A DNA stretch of 64,000 nucleotides. Origin: Solirhodobacter olei (GTDB lineage: Bacteria; Pseudomonadota; Alphaproteobacteria; Rhodobacterales; Rhodobacteraceae). The translations under genes and the position numbers were made by a program. Position 1 is the stretch's first letter; the number at the start of each line of letters is the position of its first letter. Location of the stretch: assembly GCF_004010155.1 (NCBI RefSeq), contig NZ_RRYH01000007.1, positions 186,001-250,000 on the forward strand. Reading direction: 5' to 3'. Shown here in pieces: positions 1 to 9,288 of this stretch. The notes under the pieces are model-generated. The model saw only the letters and a program-made list of their open reading frames with translations, did no database searches and had not been told where the DNA came from.

Positions 1-15
1 ACAAGGAGTTCATGG

Positions 16-516
16 ATGCCCATTCTGGCCCTTCTGGTGCTGCTTCCGATGATCGAAATCGGACTTTTCGTCACGCTCGGCGCCTGGATCGGGCTGTGGG
101 GTACGCTGGGCATCGTTCTTGCCAGCGCGCTTCTGGGTGCCTCGGTGATCCGGCGTCAGGGTTTCGTGACCATGCTGGAGGTGCGCGAGGCGCTGCAGAT
201 GCGCCGCGATCCCGGTCCGAAGCTGGCCGATGGCGCCCTGACGGTGCTGGCGGGCGTGCTGCTGATCGTGCCGGGCTTCTTCACGGATGCGGTCGGGCTT
301 CTGCTACTGGTCCCGCCGCTTCGGGCGGCGGTGATCGCATGGGGCGGGCGCAACATGCGGCTTCGCGGAATGGTGATCCAGTCGGGCCCGCAATCGCGCA
401 CGCAGGGCGACACGCGGCATGCCGACGCGTCGGCCGACACCATCGACGGCGACTTCTTCGAGGTCGACCCCTCCAAGCGGCCCACGCATCGGCCCTCTGG
501 CTGGACACGGCATTGA
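16..516 (+). CDS. fxsA: FxsA family membrane protein
   Basis: 166 residues. Hydrophobic segments lie at about residues 4-20, 24-45 and 73-98, and the first half has the FxsA pattern (opening hydrophobic run, Glu-14, then a Gly/Ala-rich helix ending in R-R-Q-G). The tail from about residue 110 is hydrophilic. FxsA is an inner-membrane protein first known in E. coli for relieving phage T7 exclusion when overproduced; its normal role is unclear. An AAGGAG at 3-8 sits at normal spacing from ATG 16 and is too close to an alternative ATG at 12 in another frame. It is followed after about 100 bases by secB on the same strand. The N-terminal half is a confident family match; the tail is variable. Confidence 0.85.
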   Translation: MPILALLVLLPMIEIGLFVTLGAWIGLWGTLGIVLASALLGASVIRRQGFVTMLEVREALQMRRDPGPKLADGALTVLAGVLLIVPGFFTDAVGLLLLVPPLRAAVIAWGGRNMRLRGMVIQSGPQSRTQGDTRHADASADTIDGDFFEVDPSKRPTHRPSGWTRH

Positions 517-618
517 ATTGAGGGCCCCGCGCCCGCGCGCGGCATTGAGGCGGCCCCCCGGCCCTGCTAAGGAAGGCGCCGACACCGCGTTAAGACGCCT
601 TTCCAACAGGAGATCCCG

Positions 619-1107
619 ATGTCCGACAACGGCGCCGAGGCCGAGGGCCAACAGGTCCAGATGCAAATCCTCGCCCAGTTCATCCGCGACATTTCGTTCG
701 AGAACGTGCTTGCCCAGAAGGGCATCCAGGGCGACCAGGTGACGCCGGACATCCAGGTGCAGGTCAGCCTCGACGCGCGCCGCCGCCCGGTGGATAACCA
801 GTTCGAGGTGATCTCGAAATACCGCGTGGAGTCGAAGAACCAGGACTCCGGCGAGATGCTGTTCCTGCTGGAGCTGGAATATTCGGGCATCTTCCACGTC
901 GAGGGCATCCCGGATGATCAGCTGCACCCGTTCCTGCTGATCGAATGCCCGCGGCTGCTGTTCCCTTACGTCCGTCGCATCGTCGGCGACATGACGACGG
1001 ATGGCGGCTTCCCGCAGCTGAACCTCGACATGATCGACTTCATGGCACTCTACCGCCAGGAAATGGAGCGGCAGCAGGCCGTCGAAGGCGCCGCGCGCCC
1101 GTCCTGA
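619..1107 (+). CDS. secB: Protein-export chaperone SecB
   Basis: 162 residues, the usual SecB length. SecB is a cytoplasmic homotetrameric chaperone that keeps precursors unfolded and passes them to SecA for Sec export. The conserved core is present: an opening Q-M-Q-I-L-A-Q-F-I-R-D-I-S-F-E-N stretch (about residues 14-29) and the P-L-F-P-Y/P-R-L-L-F-P-Y segment with R-R-I-V near residues 111-123. ATG 619 follows an AGGAG at about 607-611. It lies near maf-aroE-coaE-dnaQ, as in many alphaproteobacteria. It converges with dnaQ only 8 bases downstream; a 10-bp palindrome at 1113-1122 covers the junction. Confidence 0.96.
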   Translation: MSDNGAEAEGQQVQMQILAQFIRDISFENVLAQKGIQGDQVTPDIQVQVSLDARRRPVDNQFEVISKYRVESKNQDSGEMLFLLELEYSGIFHVEGIPDDQLHPFLLIECPRLLFPYVRRIVGDMTTDGGFPQLNLDMIDFMALYRQEMERQQAVEGAARPS

Positions 1108-1115
1108 ACGCCCGC

Positions 1116-1808
1116 CTAGGCGCGCTTCAGCCAGATCGCGTCGCCGCCCAACCCCTCGATGAAGGCGGCATGGGCGGCGGACTCCTCCTCTGTGATCCGG
1201 GGGGAGAGGGGCTGCGGCCGCGGCCCCGGGCGCCAGTCCGCCTCGGCCCTGCCGCCGGTCGTGGCCCCCGTGCTGGCTGTCAGCCCGAAATCCGGCTGTC
1301 GCCCGCCGATCAGCTCCAGATAGACCTCTGCCAGGATCTCGCTGTCGAGCAGCGCGCCGTGCTTCTCGCGCGCCGAATTGTCGATGCCGAAGCGGCGGCA
1401 GAGCGCGTCGAGAGAGGCCGGCGCGCCAGGAAACCTGGAGCGCGCAATTGCCAGGGTGTCGAGCGCCTGGCTCATGGGCAGGGTGGGCAGTCCGGCCCAG
1501 CCCAGCTCCGCGTTAAGGAATTTCATGTCGAAGCTGGCGTTGTGGATCACCAGCTTTGCGTCGCCGACGAACTCCAGGAACTTCGGGCCGATCGCCTTGA
1601 ACTTCGGCTTGCCGCGCAGGAAGTCGTCGCCGAGGCCGTGGACCTCGAATGCCTCGGTCGGCATCGCGCGCTCGGGGTCCAGATATTCGTGGAAGGTCTG
1701 GCCGGTCGGCATGTGGTTGAACAGCTCGACCGCGCCGATTTCCACGATCCGATGCCCCTCGGAGGGCTCGAAGCCGGTGGTTTCGGTGTCCAGAACGATC
1801 TCACGCAT
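1116..1808 (-). CDS. dnaQ: DNA polymerase III epsilon subunit (proofreading 3'-5' exonuclease)
   Basis: 230 residues from ATG 1808. A TTG at 1820 is possible but would lengthen the overlap with coaE and has no advantage. This is the DEDDh exonuclease that proofreads within the polymerase III core. The ExoI motif D-T-E-T-T-G gives catalytic Asp-7 and Glu-9; ExoII is seen around H-N-A-S-F-D-M-K-F and ExoIII around H-G-A-L-L-D-S-E. The C-terminal region (about 180-230) is the variable part that contacts the alpha subunit in this family. It is the last gene of the overlapping leftward set maf-aroE-coaE-dnaQ and overlaps coaE by 8 bases, suggesting translational coupling. Confidence 0.95.
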   Translation of the reverse strand: MREIVLDTETTGFEPSEGHRIVEIGAVELFNHMPTGQTFHEYLDPERAMPTEAFEVHGLGDDFLRGKPKFKAIGPKFLEFVGDAKLVIHNASFDMKFLNAELGWAGLPTLPMSQALDTLAIARSRFPGAPASLDALCRRFGIDNSAREKHGALLDSEILAEVYLELIGGRQPDFGLTASTGATTGGRAEADWRPGPRPQPLSPRITEEESAAHAAFIEGLGGDAIWLKRA

Positions 1809-2397
1809 GGCGGCCCCCAATTCTCTTCACCAAGGCTCGCACGGCGGCGCGGGCCTCTTCAAGCCCGACCGTCTCGATCACGCAGTCCGCCCGGCGGCGC
1901 TTCTCTTCATCCGGCATCTGGCGGGCAAGGATCGCCTCCAATGCCGCCTCTGTCATGCCCGGGCGGGCCAGGACGCGGGCGCGCTGCGCCTCTGCGGGGG
2001 CGGAGACGACGAGAACCCCGTCAAGCGCGGCCTCGGCCCCGGTCTCGAAAAGCAGCGGAATGTCGAGAAGGAGGAGCGGCGCACTGCCATGCTCGGCGAT
2101 GAATGCGGTGCGGTCGGCGGCAACGAGGGGATGAACGGCAGCTTCGATCCGCGCAAGCGCTGAACGATCGTTCGCAATCCATTCCTTCAGCGCGGCACGG
2201 TCCACGGCGCCGTCCTTGACCACCGCCGCGTGCAGGGATGCGAGGGCAGGGACAGCGGCCCCGCCCCTGGCGTACAGGCGGCGCACGGCCTCGTCCGCGT
2301 CCCAGACCGGCACGCCTTCCTCGGCGAAGAACCCGGCGGTGGTCGTCTTTCCCATGCCGATGGAGCCGGTGAGGCCCAGTAGGTAAGGCCGGCTCAT
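1801..2397 (-). CDS. coaE: Dephospho-CoA kinase
   Basis: 198 residues. CoaE phosphorylates the 3'-hydroxyl of dephospho-CoA in the last step of CoA synthesis, in the cytoplasm. The N-terminal P-loop G-L-T-G-S-I-G-M-G-K-T-T (about residues 8-19) and the following D-A-D motif (about 34-36) are typical of the family, as is the D-I-P-L-L-F-E motif in mid-protein (about 110-116). The length is normal. It overlaps aroE by 4 bases (ATGA) and dnaQ by 8 bases, so it is an interior gene of one operon that reads away from the putative origin. Confidence 0.95.
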   Translation of the reverse strand: MSRPYLLGLTGSIGMGKTTTAGFFAEEGVPVWDADEAVRRLYARGGAAVPALASLHAAVVKDGAVDRAALKEWIANDRSALARIEAAVHPLVAADRTAFIAEHGSAPLLLLDIPLLFETGAEAALDGVLVVSAPAEAQRARVLARPGMTEAALEAILARQMPDEEKRRRADCVIETVGLEEARAAVRALVKRIGGRHA

Positions 2398-3233
2398 GCC
2401 CCCAGGATCGCCTGCCGGGTGTCCTCATCGACATCCGGGCGTTTTCCGAACCAACGTTCGAATCCGGGCGCGGCCTGATGCAGGAGCATCCCGAGCCCGT
2501 CCACGGCGATGGCGCCGCGCGCCTCCGCCTCGTCAAGGAAATGCGTGCGCAGAGGAGTGTAGACGAGGTCGTTGACCACCGCGCCAGGCTTCAGCGCGTC
2601 GAGCGGGATCTTGAATTCAGGCTTTCCCACCATGCCGAGTGAGGAGGCGTTCACGACGGTCGCGCAATCCTCCATCATGTTGCCGGCCTGCACCCAATCG
2701 TAAACCGAAAGTTTGGCGCCGAAGTCGCTACGCAGCGTCTCGGCCCTGAGGCGGGTGCGGTTGGAGATGCGGATCTCCGGCACGCCGACCTCGATCAGCG
2801 CAGCAATCACCGCGCGGGCCGCGCCGCCGGCGCCGATCACCGCGGCGGGGCCGGATTGCGGATCCCAGTTCGGCGCGTGCTGGCGGAGGTTGGCAATGAA
2901 GCCTGCGCCATCGGTGTTGTCGGCGTGGATGCGCCCGTCCTTGCGAAAGATCAGCGTGTTCGCTGCCCCAATCAGCGCTGCCCGGTCAGTAACGATATCG
3001 GCGATCTTCAGCACGGCTTCCTTGTGCGGAATCGTAACGTTGGCGCCGACGAACCCCATCATCGGCATCGTGCCCAGCACCTGCCGCAGGTCCATATGCG
3101 CCACATCAATCGGAATGTAGCTGCCCTTCAGATCGTAACGTTTCAGCCAATAAGCGAAGAGGGCCGGCGAGCGGCTATGCGCGACCGGCGAGCCGATGAC
3201 CGCGGCCAGTGGAATCCGGTTGTCCTCGTTCAT
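2394..3233 (-). CDS. aroE: Shikimate dehydrogenase (NADP+)
   Basis: 279 residues. AroE reduces 3-dehydroshikimate to shikimate in aromatic amino acid synthesis. The substrate-binding opening [13 protein letters not shown] (about residues 12-24) and the catalytic Lys in N-V-T-I-P-H-K (about 64-70) are present. The Rossmann NADP motif G-A-G-G-A-A-R-A-V is near residues 133-141, followed by N-R-T. The [10 protein letters not shown] motif lies close to the C terminus. It overlaps both neighbours by 4 bases (ATGA), so expression is coupled to maf and coaE. The aromatic pathway also appears at the other end of the window (DAHP synthase at 60850). Confidence 0.96.
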   Translation of the reverse strand: MNEDNRIPLAAVIGSPVAHSRSPALFAYWLKRYDLKGSYIPIDVAHMDLRQVLGTMPMMGFVGANVTIPHKEAVLKIADIVTDRAALIGAANTLIFRKDGRIHADNTDGAGFIANLRQHAPNWDPQSGPAAVIGAGGAARAVIAALIEVGVPEIRISNRTRLRAETLRSDFGAKLSVYDWVQAGNMMEDCATVVNASSLGMVGKPEFKIPLDALKPGAVVNDLVYTPLRTHFLDEAEARGAIAVDGLGMLLHQAAPGFERWFGKRPDVDEDTRQAILGA

Positions 3234-3835
3234 GCCGCGATCACTCCGCGGCGGCCGAGGTAACCCAGAAGCTCGATCAGCGGCAGACCCAATATGGTGA
3301 AATAATCCCCCTCGATCCGCTCCATCAGCCGCACCCCCTCTTCTTCCAGTTTATAGGCCCCAACGGATTCGCCGATGCTTGGCCAGTTGTGCGCCAGATA
3401 ATCATCCAGGAACGTGTCCGAAAAGCGTCGCATCGTCAGGCGCGCCACCCCGACATGCCGCCAGACGGGTTTTCCGGCCTCGTATAGAACCGCCGCCGAG
3501 AGGAGGCGATGTGTCTTCCCGCGCAGCCGGGCCAGCTGCTCGCGCGCAGCCTCGGGGCTTTCGGGCTTTGCAAAGACTTCACCGCCTTCCTCCAGCACTT
3601 GATCACAGCCGAGGACCATGCGTCCCTCCAGTCGCTCCGCGATCTTGCGCGCCTTCATCTCTGCCAGCGTATCGGCAAGGTCGCGCGGCGGGGCGCCCTC
3701 GGCCTCCATCGCGGTGCGGATCGCTTCCTCGTCCACCCGGGCGGGTATCGCCTCCACCTCCAGCCCGGCACGCCGCAACATCTCCGCGCGGATCACGGAC
3801 CCGGAGGCGAGGACGAAGGCAGGGGACATGTGCAT
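3230..3835 (-). CDS. maf: Maf-family nucleotide pyrophosphatase
   Basis: About 201 residues from ATG 3835; an in-frame ATG at 3829 is equally plausible. Both sit behind AGGA on the minus strand (about 3839-3842). The open frame extends up to 4006, but that stretch lies in the AT-shifted origin gap and has no Maf similarity. Maf proteins hydrolyse non-canonical nucleoside triphosphates. The family opening L-A-S-G-S (usually L-A-S-x-S-P-R-R) is present, with Ile-Arg in place of Pro-Arg, and the D-Q-V catalytic segment is in G-C-D-Q-V. The first gene of the maf-aroE-coaE-dnaQ operon; its promoter must lie inside the candidate origin region. Confidence 0.9.
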   Translation of the reverse strand: MHMSPAFVLASGSVIRAEMLRRAGLEVEAIPARVDEEAIRTAMEAEGAPPRDLADTLAEMKARKIAERLEGRMVLGCDQVLEEGGEVFAKPESPEAAREQLARLRGKTHRLLSAAVLYEAGKPVWRHVGVARLTMRRFSDTFLDDYLAHNWPSIGESVGAYKLEEEGVRLMERIEGDYFTILGLPLIELLGYLGRRGVIAA

Positions 3836-4235
3836 TGTCCTGTGGATGGTCCGGCGCATCACGCGGGGGTAAGCGGGGCGCCGCGGGGGTGGGGCGGGTT
3901 CGTTGGCCCTCTTCTCACGCAGAATGCCGCGCTTGTCCACGGGTGCGCAATTTTCACGGATGGGTGTGGGCGACAGGTCATCCTGAGCCCCGAAGGGCGA
4001 TTCCATACACAGTGCGATAGCGTCATATTTTACTGTATATTACTGATAAATATATACAAAATATAAAACAGGTATTGCGGAGACAAGTTTTCCCAGAGTT
4101 TTACACAGCCGTGCCCCTGTGGATGGGATCATGGGAAAGTCGGGAAATCCCGTCCTCCACAGCCCCTATTACATCATTCTCTTTAAGATTCTTATTTGAT
4201 TAGTAGGAGGCGCAGATTGCACTGAAAGGACCCAG
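3836..4235. other. Candidate chromosomal replication origin (oriC) in a 400-base gap
   Basis: This is the longest intergenic region on this side of the window and the only strongly AT-rich one. Bases 4024-4070 contain 7 G/C in 47, and a second AT-rich stretch lies at 4171-4207. Five sites match the DnaA box TTATCCACA at 7 of 9 positions on either strand: 3841-3849, 3933-3941, 4099-4107, 4118-4126 and 4153-4161. No exact box occurs. maf-aroE-coaE-dnaQ leave leftwards and hemJ-rho-mnmE-mnmG-parAB leave rightwards, and two parS sites lie 3-5 kb away. The layout resembles the Caulobacter origin region, where hemE occupies the hemJ side. No coding sequence is supported here. Confidence 0.6.
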
Positions 4236-4700
4236 ATGTACGACTTCCTCGCCAGCTACTACCCGTGGATCAAGGCGGCGCATGTGGTCTCTGTCATCAC
4301 CTGGATGGCCGGGATCTTCTATTTGCCGCGTCTCTTCGTCTACCACGTTGAGGGCTATGAGAAGAAAGGGGTGGAGCCGGGGTCCGACATGGACCTGCTG
4401 TTCCAGCGCCAGGAGCGGCTTCTGCTTCGGGCGATCATGAACCCCGCGATGATCGCGACCTGGGTCTTCGGGCTGATGCTGGTCTTCACGCCGGGGATCG
4501 TTTCGTGGTCGATGATCTGGCCTTGGACCAAGGCGGCCGGGGTGCTGACGATGACCTGGTTCCACCACTGGCTCGGCCGTCGGCGCAAGGAATTCGCCCG
4601 AGGCGAGAACCGGTTGAGCGGCCGGACCTACCGGATGATGAACGAAGTTCCCACGATCCTTCTGCTCGTCATCGTCTTCTCGGTGATCGTGAAATTCTGA
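4236..4700 (+). CDS. hemJ: Protoporphyrinogen IX oxidase, HemJ type
   Basis: 154 residues, an integral membrane protein with about four hydrophobic helices (about residues 12-32, 65-85, 88-108 and 130-152). HemJ oxidises protoporphyrinogen IX to protoporphyrin IX in haem (and bacteriochlorophyll) synthesis. The conserved opening Y-P-W-I-K-A-A-H with the haem-ligand candidate His, followed by the W-M-A-G-I-F-Y-L-P-R-L motif, identifies the family. ATG 4236 follows AAAGGA at about 4224-4229. It is the first rightward gene from the putative origin. rho follows after 124 bases containing a palindrome. HemJ replaces HemG/HemY in most alphaproteobacteria. Confidence 0.92.
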   Translation: MYDFLASYYPWIKAAHVVSVITWMAGIFYLPRLFVYHVEGYEKKGVEPGSDMDLLFQRQERLLLRAIMNPAMIATWVFGLMLVFTPGIVSWSMIWPWTKAAGVLTMTWFHHWLGRRRKEFARGENRLSGRTYRMMNEVPTILLLVIVFSVIVKF

Positions 4701-4715
4701 CAAGCGTTGACTTTT

Positions 4716-4729
4716 AGGCCCATGGGCCT
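4716..4729. repeat. Perfect 14-bp palindrome in the rho leader
   Basis: AGGCCCATGGGCCT, between hemJ and rho. It begins 3 bases after a TTGACT at 4707-4712, which could be a -35 element for rho (the matching -10 is poor). It could be a protein operator, a short hairpin ending hemJ transcription, or part of rho autoregulation. Nothing in the sequence decides between these. Confidence 0.4.
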
Positions 4730-4824
4730 TAGCTGACGGGAAAACGGGGCCGTCCGGCCTGCAGTGTTTCCCATTCATAATCGACGCGGCTGCCTCCTGC
4801 GGCCAATCTCTAGTGGTATTCCCC

Positions 4825-6093
4825 ATGACCCAATCCCTGAACCTCGCCGACCTCAAGGCCCACAGCCCTGCGGACCTTCTTTCGATGGCCGAGGAACTGG
4901 ATATCGAAAACGCCCCCTCCATGCGGAAGGGCGAGATGATGTTCCAGATCCTCAAGGAACGGGCGGAGGAAGGCTGGGAGATCTCCGGCGACGGCGTGCT
5001 TGAGGTGGTCCAGGACGGCTTCGGCTTCCTGCGTTCGCCCGAGGCCAACTATCTACCCGGCCCCGACGACATCTACGTTTCGCCAGATACCATCCGCCAG
5101 TTCAGCCTGCGGACGGGCGACACGATCGAGGGCGTGATCCAGGCCCCGCGTGAGAACGAGCGCTATTTCTGCATGACCAAGGTCACGCAGATCAACTTCG
5201 ACGATCCGGAGCGCGCCCGCCACAAGGTCCACTTCGACAACCTGACGCCGCTTTACCCCGATGAGCGGCTGAAGATGGAAATCGAGGATCCGACGATCAA
5301 GGACCGTTCGGCCCGGATCATCGACCTCGTGGCCCCGATAGGTAAGGGCCAGCGGGCCCTCATCGTTGCCCCGCCGCGCACCGGTAAGACGGTTCTTCTG
5401 CAGAACATCGCCCGCTCCGTCGAGGTGAACCACCCGGAATGCTACCTGATTGTGCTTCTGATCGACGAGCGTCCCGAGGAAGTCACCGACATGCAGCGCA
5501 GCGTGAAGGGGGAGGTCGTCTCCTCCACCTTCGACGAGCCCGCCACCCGGCACGTCGCCGTGGCGGAGATGGTAATCGAAAAGGCCAAGCGCCTTGTCGA
5601 GCATAAACGCGACGTGGTCATCCTGCTGGACTCCATCACCCGCCTGGGCCGCGCCTTCAACACCGTCGTTCCCAGCTCGGGCAAGGTGCTGACCGGCGGT
5701 GTCGATGCGAACGCGCTGCAGCGTCCGAAGCGGTTCTTCGGTGCCGCGCGCAACATCGAGGAGGGCGGTTCTCTGACCATCATCGCGACCGCGCTGATCG
5801 ATACCGGCTCGCGCATGGACGAGGTGATCTTCGAAGAATTCAAGGGCACGGGTAACTCCGAAATCGTGCTCGACCGCAAGGTGGCCGACAAGCGCGTCTT
5901 CCCTGCGATGGACATCCTCAAGTCCGGTACCCGGAAGGAGGACCTGCTGGTCGAGAAGACCGATCTGCAGAAGATGTACGTCCTGCGCCGCATCCTGAAC
6001 CCGATGGGCACGACGGACGCGATCGAGTTCCTTATTTCCAAGCTCAAGCAGACGAAGACGAATTCCGAGTTCTTCGACTCCATGAACTCCTGA
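4825..6093 (+). CDS. rho: Transcription termination factor Rho
   Basis: 422 residues from ATG 4825. A GTG at 4813 would add four residues, but the protein family starts at [11 protein letters not shown]. Rho is the hexameric RNA helicase for factor-dependent termination. In order: an N-terminal Rho-N helical domain (about 1-45), a cold-shock-like RNA-binding domain (about 50-120, with G-F-G-F-L-R), and the RecA-type ATPase with Walker A P-P-R-T-G-K-T (about 179-185), Walker [10 protein letters not shown] and the Q-loop region G-G-V-D-A-N-A-L. Length is normal for alphaproteobacteria. It is followed by a small AT-rich hairpin and mnmE. Confidence 0.97.
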   Translation: MTQSLNLADLKAHSPADLLSMAEELDIENAPSMRKGEMMFQILKERAEEGWEISGDGVLEVVQDGFGFLRSPEANYLPGPDDIYVSPDTIRQFSLRTGDTIEGVIQAPRENERYFCMTKVTQINFDDPERARHKVHFDNLTPLYPDERLKMEIEDPTIKDRSARIIDLVAPIGKGQRALIVAPPRTGKTVLLQNIARSVEVNHPECYLIVLLIDERPEEVTDMQRSVKGEVVSSTFDEPATRHVAVAEMVIEKAKRLVEHKRDVVILLDSITRLGRAFNTVVPSSGKVLTGGVDANALQRPKRFFGAARNIEEGGSLTIIATALIDTGSRMDEVIFEEFKGTGNSEIVLDRKVADKRVFPAMDILKSGTRKEDLLVEKTDLQKMYVLRRILNPMGTTDAIEFLISKLKQTKTNSEFFDSMNS

Positions 6094-6095
6094 TT

Positions 6096-6113
6096 TGTTG
6101 TTATAAAACAACA
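6096..6113. promoter_or_regulatory. AT-rich hairpin between rho and mnmE
   Basis: Stem TGTTGTT (6096-6102) pairs with AACAACA (6107-6113) across the loop ATAA, starting just after the rho stop codon and ending 7 bases before the mnmE ATG. It is AT-only apart from two G-C pairs and has no U tract, so it is unlikely to be a strong terminator. It lies where the mnmE ribosome site should be; mnmE has only a weak AGG upstream. It may modulate mnmE translation. Confidence 0.4.
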
Positions 6114-6120
6114 GGTTATT

Positions 6121-7410
6121 ATGGATACGATCTACGCCCTGGCCAGCGCCCGCGGCAAGGCGGGCGTGGCGGTTCTTCGCATTTCCGGCCCCGCCGCCTT
6201 CGCGGCGGCAAAGGCGCTTGCGGGCGCGCTGCCACCCCCGCGGCAGGCCGGGCTCAGGCGTCTGAACGATGCGGGCGGCGAGATGCTGGACGAGGCGCTC
6301 GTGCTCACCTTCGCCGAGGGCGCCAGTTTCACCGGGGAGCCGGTGGTAGAGCTGCATCTTCACGGCAGCCCGGCGATCACCGCCGCCGTTCTTGGGGCCC
6401 TGGGGCAGGATCCCGGCCTCCGCCTCGCCGAGCCGGGCGAATTCACCCGTCGCGCGCTGGAGAATGGCCGGCTGGACCTCGCCCAGGTCGAGGGCCTCGC
6501 CGATCTGATCGAGGCGGAGACCGAGGCGCAGCGCCGCCAGGCGCAACGCGTCCTCTCTGGTGCCGTGGGCCAACGCGCCGAGGATTGGCGCCGCCGCCTC
6601 ATCCGCGCCGCCGCACTTCTGGAGGCGACCATCGATTTCGCGGATGAGGATGTGCCGGTCGATGTCACCCCCGAGGTCCTTGAACTGATCGACGGCGTGG
6701 CGGCGGAACTGGTTCGGGAGGCAGAGGGCGCCAGCGTTTCCGAGCGGATCCGCGACGGGTTCGAGGTCGCCATTGTCGGCCGTCCGAATGCCGGCAAATC
6801 CACGCTGTTGAACGCGCTGGCGGGGCGGGAGGCCGCGATTACTTCGGAATTCGCCGGGACGACGCGGGATGTGATCGAGGTGCGGATGGACCTTACGGGG
6901 CTTCCGGTCACGGTGCTCGACACCGCCGGCCTGCGTAGTACGGAGGACGCCGTGGAAACCATCGGCGTGGCCCGGGCAGTCGACCGTGCGCGGCAGGCCG
7001 ATCTGCGAATCTTCCTGTGCGATGAGGCAGGGCTTCCCGATGAGCTGTCGCCCGTGGCAGGCGACTTGATCGTGCAGGGCAAGGCCGACGTGTTCCCGGG
7101 GGACGGTCTGCGGATTTCCGGGAAGACGGGGCAGGGCGTTGGAGAACTCATTGCCCGGATTTCCGAGGCCCTGGCCACCCGCGCGGCCGGGGCGGCCACG
7201 ATCACGCGCGAGCGCCACCGTTTGGCGGTGATCCGCGCCATCGGGGCTATGGAATCGGCGCGGCTTGAGGTATTGGAAGGACAGGGCCGGGCAGAGCTGG
7301 CCGCAGAAGCGTTGCGCGGTGCGATCCGGGCACTTGATTCACTCGTCGGCAGGGTGGATGTAGAGCACCTCCTCGACGAAATCTTCGCGAGCTTCTGCAT
7401 CGGCAAGTAA
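6121..7410 (+). CDS. mnmE: tRNA uridine-5-carboxymethylaminomethyl modification GTPase MnmE
   Basis: 429 residues. With MnmG it forms the cmnm5U34 modification of wobble uridines. In order: an N-terminal tetrahydrofolate-binding domain (1-120, with the E-L-H-L-H-G-S motif), a helical domain, an inserted G domain with G-R-P-N-A-G-K-S-T (about 220-228), a G-T-T-R-D switch and D-T-A-G-L, and the C-terminal C-I-G-K catalytic motif at the last four residues. The G4 motif is atypical (V-Q-G-K-A-D instead of N-K-x-D). The Shine-Dalgarno is weak. mnmG starts 3 bases after the stop, so the two partners are co-transcribed. Confidence 0.96.
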   Translation: MDTIYALASARGKAGVAVLRISGPAAFAAAKALAGALPPPRQAGLRRLNDAGGEMLDEALVLTFAEGASFTGEPVVELHLHGSPAITAAVLGALGQDPGLRLAEPGEFTRRALENGRLDLAQVEGLADLIEAETEAQRRQAQRVLSGAVGQRAEDWRRRLIRAAALLEATIDFADEDVPVDVTPEVLELIDGVAAELVREAEGASVSERIRDGFEVAIVGRPNAGKSTLLNALAGREAAITSEFAGTTRDVIEVRMDLTGLPVTVLDTAGLRSTEDAVETIGVARAVDRARQADLRIFLCDEAGLPDELSPVAGDLIVQGKADVFPGDGLRISGKTGQGVGELIARISEALATRAAGAATITRERHRLAVIRAIGAMESARLEVLEGQGRAELAAEALRGAIRALDSLVGRVDVEHLLDEIFASFCIGK

Positions 7411-7413
7411 GGA

Positions 7414-9288
7414 GTGTTTCACGTGAAACATTTTGACGTCGTCGTCATCGGCGGTGGCCACGCCGGCGCGGAGGCGGCCCACGCGGCCGCCCGGCTTGGT
7501 GCGCGCACGGCGCTGGTGACGCTCCGGCGCGCAGATATTGGGGTAATGTCCTGCAATCCTGCTATTGGTGGCCTCGGCAAGGGGCACCTTGTGCGGGAGA
7601 TCGACGCGATGGACGGCGTTATGGGCCGGTTGGCCGACCGTGCCGGCATCCAGTTCCGCCTGTTGAACCGCCGCAAGGGCCCCGCTGTTCAAGGCCCGCG
7701 CGCCCAGGCTGATCGCGCACTCTACCGCGCGGCCATGCGCGAGGAAACCGAATCGCGCGCCGGCCTGACGCTGATCGAAGGCGAGGCAGCCGACCTGATC
7801 CAGGAGGGCGTGCGCGTCACAGGCCTTCGTCTGGCCGACGGGACCGCGCTCACCGCGACCGCCGTGGTGCTGACCACCGGCACCTTCCTGCGCGGCACCA
7901 TCCACATCGGCGATGTTCGCCGGCCCGGCGGGCGGATGGGCGACCGCCCGTCCATCGCGCTGGCTGAACGTATCCGGGATATGGGCCTGCCGCTCGGCCG
8001 GCTGAAGACCGGCACACCGCCCCGGCTCGATGGCCGGACGATCCATTGGGATGCACTCGGGTCCCAGCCTGGTGACGAGGATCCGGTCCTCTTCTCCTTC
8101 CTCAACCGCGCGCCGTTCGTGCGCCAGGTCGCGTGCGGGATCACCCACACGACCGAGGCGACGCACGAGATCATACGGGCCAACCTCTCCCGCTCCGCGA
8201 TGTACGGTGGTCACATCGAAGGCGTGGGTCCGCGTTACTGCCCCTCGATCGAGGACAAGGTGGTGCGGTTTTCAGACAAGACCTCCCACCAGATTTTCCT
8301 TGAGCCAGAAGGGCTTGATGATCCGACGGTCTATCCCAACGGCATCTCCACCTCGCTCCCCGAGGAGGTGCAGGAGGCCTATGTGCGCTCTATCCCGGGG
8401 CTGGAGGATGTCCGCATCCTGCAACCCGGCTACGCGATTGAATACGATTACGTCGACCCCCGTGCCCTCCGGTCGACGCTGGAAGTGAAGGCCGCACCGG
8501 GCCTCTTCCTCGCCGGTCAGATCAACGGCACCACGGGCTACGAGGAGGCAGCCGCCCAGGGCCTTGTCGCCGGCCTCAACGCCGCGCTGCAGGCGCAGGG
8601 CAGGGCGCCCGCGCTTTTCCCACGCTCCGGCAGCTACATCGGCGTGATGGTGGATGACCTCGTGACCCGAGGCGTGACGGAACCCTATCGGATGTTCACA
8701 TCGCGCGCCGAGTTCCGCTTGTCGCTTCGCGCGGACAACGCGGACCAGCGCCTCACGCCGATGGCGGAGGAGATCGGCTGCCTGGGCGAGACGCGCCGCC
8801 GCGCCTTTGGTGAGAAGATGGACGCACTCACCGCAGGCCGCTCGCAGCTCGAATCGTTGGCCTACACGCCGAAGCAGCTCGTCGCCGCGGGCATTGCCGT
8901 CAACCAGGACGGCCAGCGCCGCAGCGGGTATGATCTGCTTTCCTATTCCGGCGTGACCTTCGATCACCTTGTCGCCCTCGCGCCGGAACTTTCCGGGATC
9001 GACGCTGAGGCTCGAGAGCAGCTCGCCCGCGACGCGCTCTACGCCGTCTATCTGGAGCGGCAGAAGCAGGACGTGGAGGCCATGCGCCGCGATGAGGGGC
9101 AGGAGATCCCGGAGGGCTTCGATTACTCCGTCCTGTCCGGCCTATCCAATGAACTCAAGGCCAAGCTGGAACGCATCCAGCCGCGCACGCTCGCCCAGGC
9201 GGGACGCGTCGAGGGGATGACTCCGGCGGCGCTCACCCTGATCCTCGCGCGCCTGCGTCAGTCGCAGCGGCGGACGGCCCGATGCTGA
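7414..9288 (+). CDS. mnmG: tRNA uridine-5-carboxymethylaminomethyl modification enzyme MnmG (GidA)
   Basis: 624 residues. The FAD/NADH-dependent partner of MnmE. The FAD motif G-G-G-H-A-G-A-E-A is at about residues 14-22, the S-C-N-P-A-I-G-G family motif at about 45-52, and the second GidA signature [16 protein letters not shown] near 369-384. The start is GTG 7414, behind AAGGAG, 3 bases from the mnmE stop. Residues 2-6 (F-H-V-K-H) are encoded by the parS palindrome at 7415-7430, so the start codon itself runs into a ParB site. The end overlaps rsmG by 7 bases. Confidence 0.97.
   Translation: MFHVKHFDVVVIGGGHAGAEAAHAAARLGARTALVTLRRADIGVMSCNPAIGGLGKGHLVREIDAMDGVMGRLADRAGIQFRLLNRRKGPAVQGPRAQADRALYRAAMREETESRAGLTLIEGEAADLIQEGVRVTGLRLADGTALTATAVVLTTGTFLRGTIHIGDVRRPGGRMGDRPSIALAERIRDMGLPLGRLKTGTPPRLDGRTIHWDALGSQPGDEDPVLFSFLNRAPFVRQVACGITHTTEATHEIIRANLSRSAMYGGHIEGVGPRYCPSIEDKVVRFSDKTSHQIFLEPEGLDDPTVYPNGISTSLPEEVQEAYVRSIPGLEDVRILQPGYAIEYDYVDPRALRSTLEVKAAPGLFLAGQINGTTGYEEAAAQGLVAGLNAALQAQGRAPALFPRSGSYIGVMVDDLVTRGVTEPYRMFTSRAEFRLSLRADNADQRLTPMAEEIGCLGETRRRAFGEKMDALTAGRSQLESLAYTPKQLVAAGIAVNQDGQRRSGYDLLSYSGVTFDHLVALAPELSGIDAEAREQLARDALYAVYLERQKQDVEAMRRDEGQEIPEGFDYSVLSGLSNELKAKLERIQPRTLAQAGRVEGMTPAALTLILARLRQSQRRTARC
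7415..7430. promoter_or_regulatory. parS: parS centromere site 1
   Basis: TGTTTCACGTGAAACA, a perfect 16-bp palindrome identical to the ParB-binding consensus shared by most bacterial chromosomes. It covers bases 2-17 of the mnmG reading frame, beginning at the second base of the GTG start codon, and codes for F-H-V-K-H. parA and parB lie 2.5-3.3 kb downstream, and a second identical site is at 9323-9338. Confidence 0.95.

Noticed and set aside
573-601. AAGGCG/CGCCTT inverted repeat before secB
   Set aside because: Only six pairs with a 17-base loop and no U tract; too weak to call.
2455-2470. T-loop-like GTTCGAATCC
   Set aside because: It lies inside aroE, and no acceptor or anticodon stem can be formed around it.
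3836-4006. N-terminal extension of maf
   Set aside because: The frame is open, but the added residues lie in the candidate origin, lack Maf similarity, and the ribosome site is at 3839-3842.
5053-7218. Long open frame on the minus strand opposite rho and mnmE
   Set aside because: The codon pattern of high-GC genes keeps antisense frames open. The translation is low in complexity (His/Gly/Arg-rich), and both genes on the plus strand are certain.
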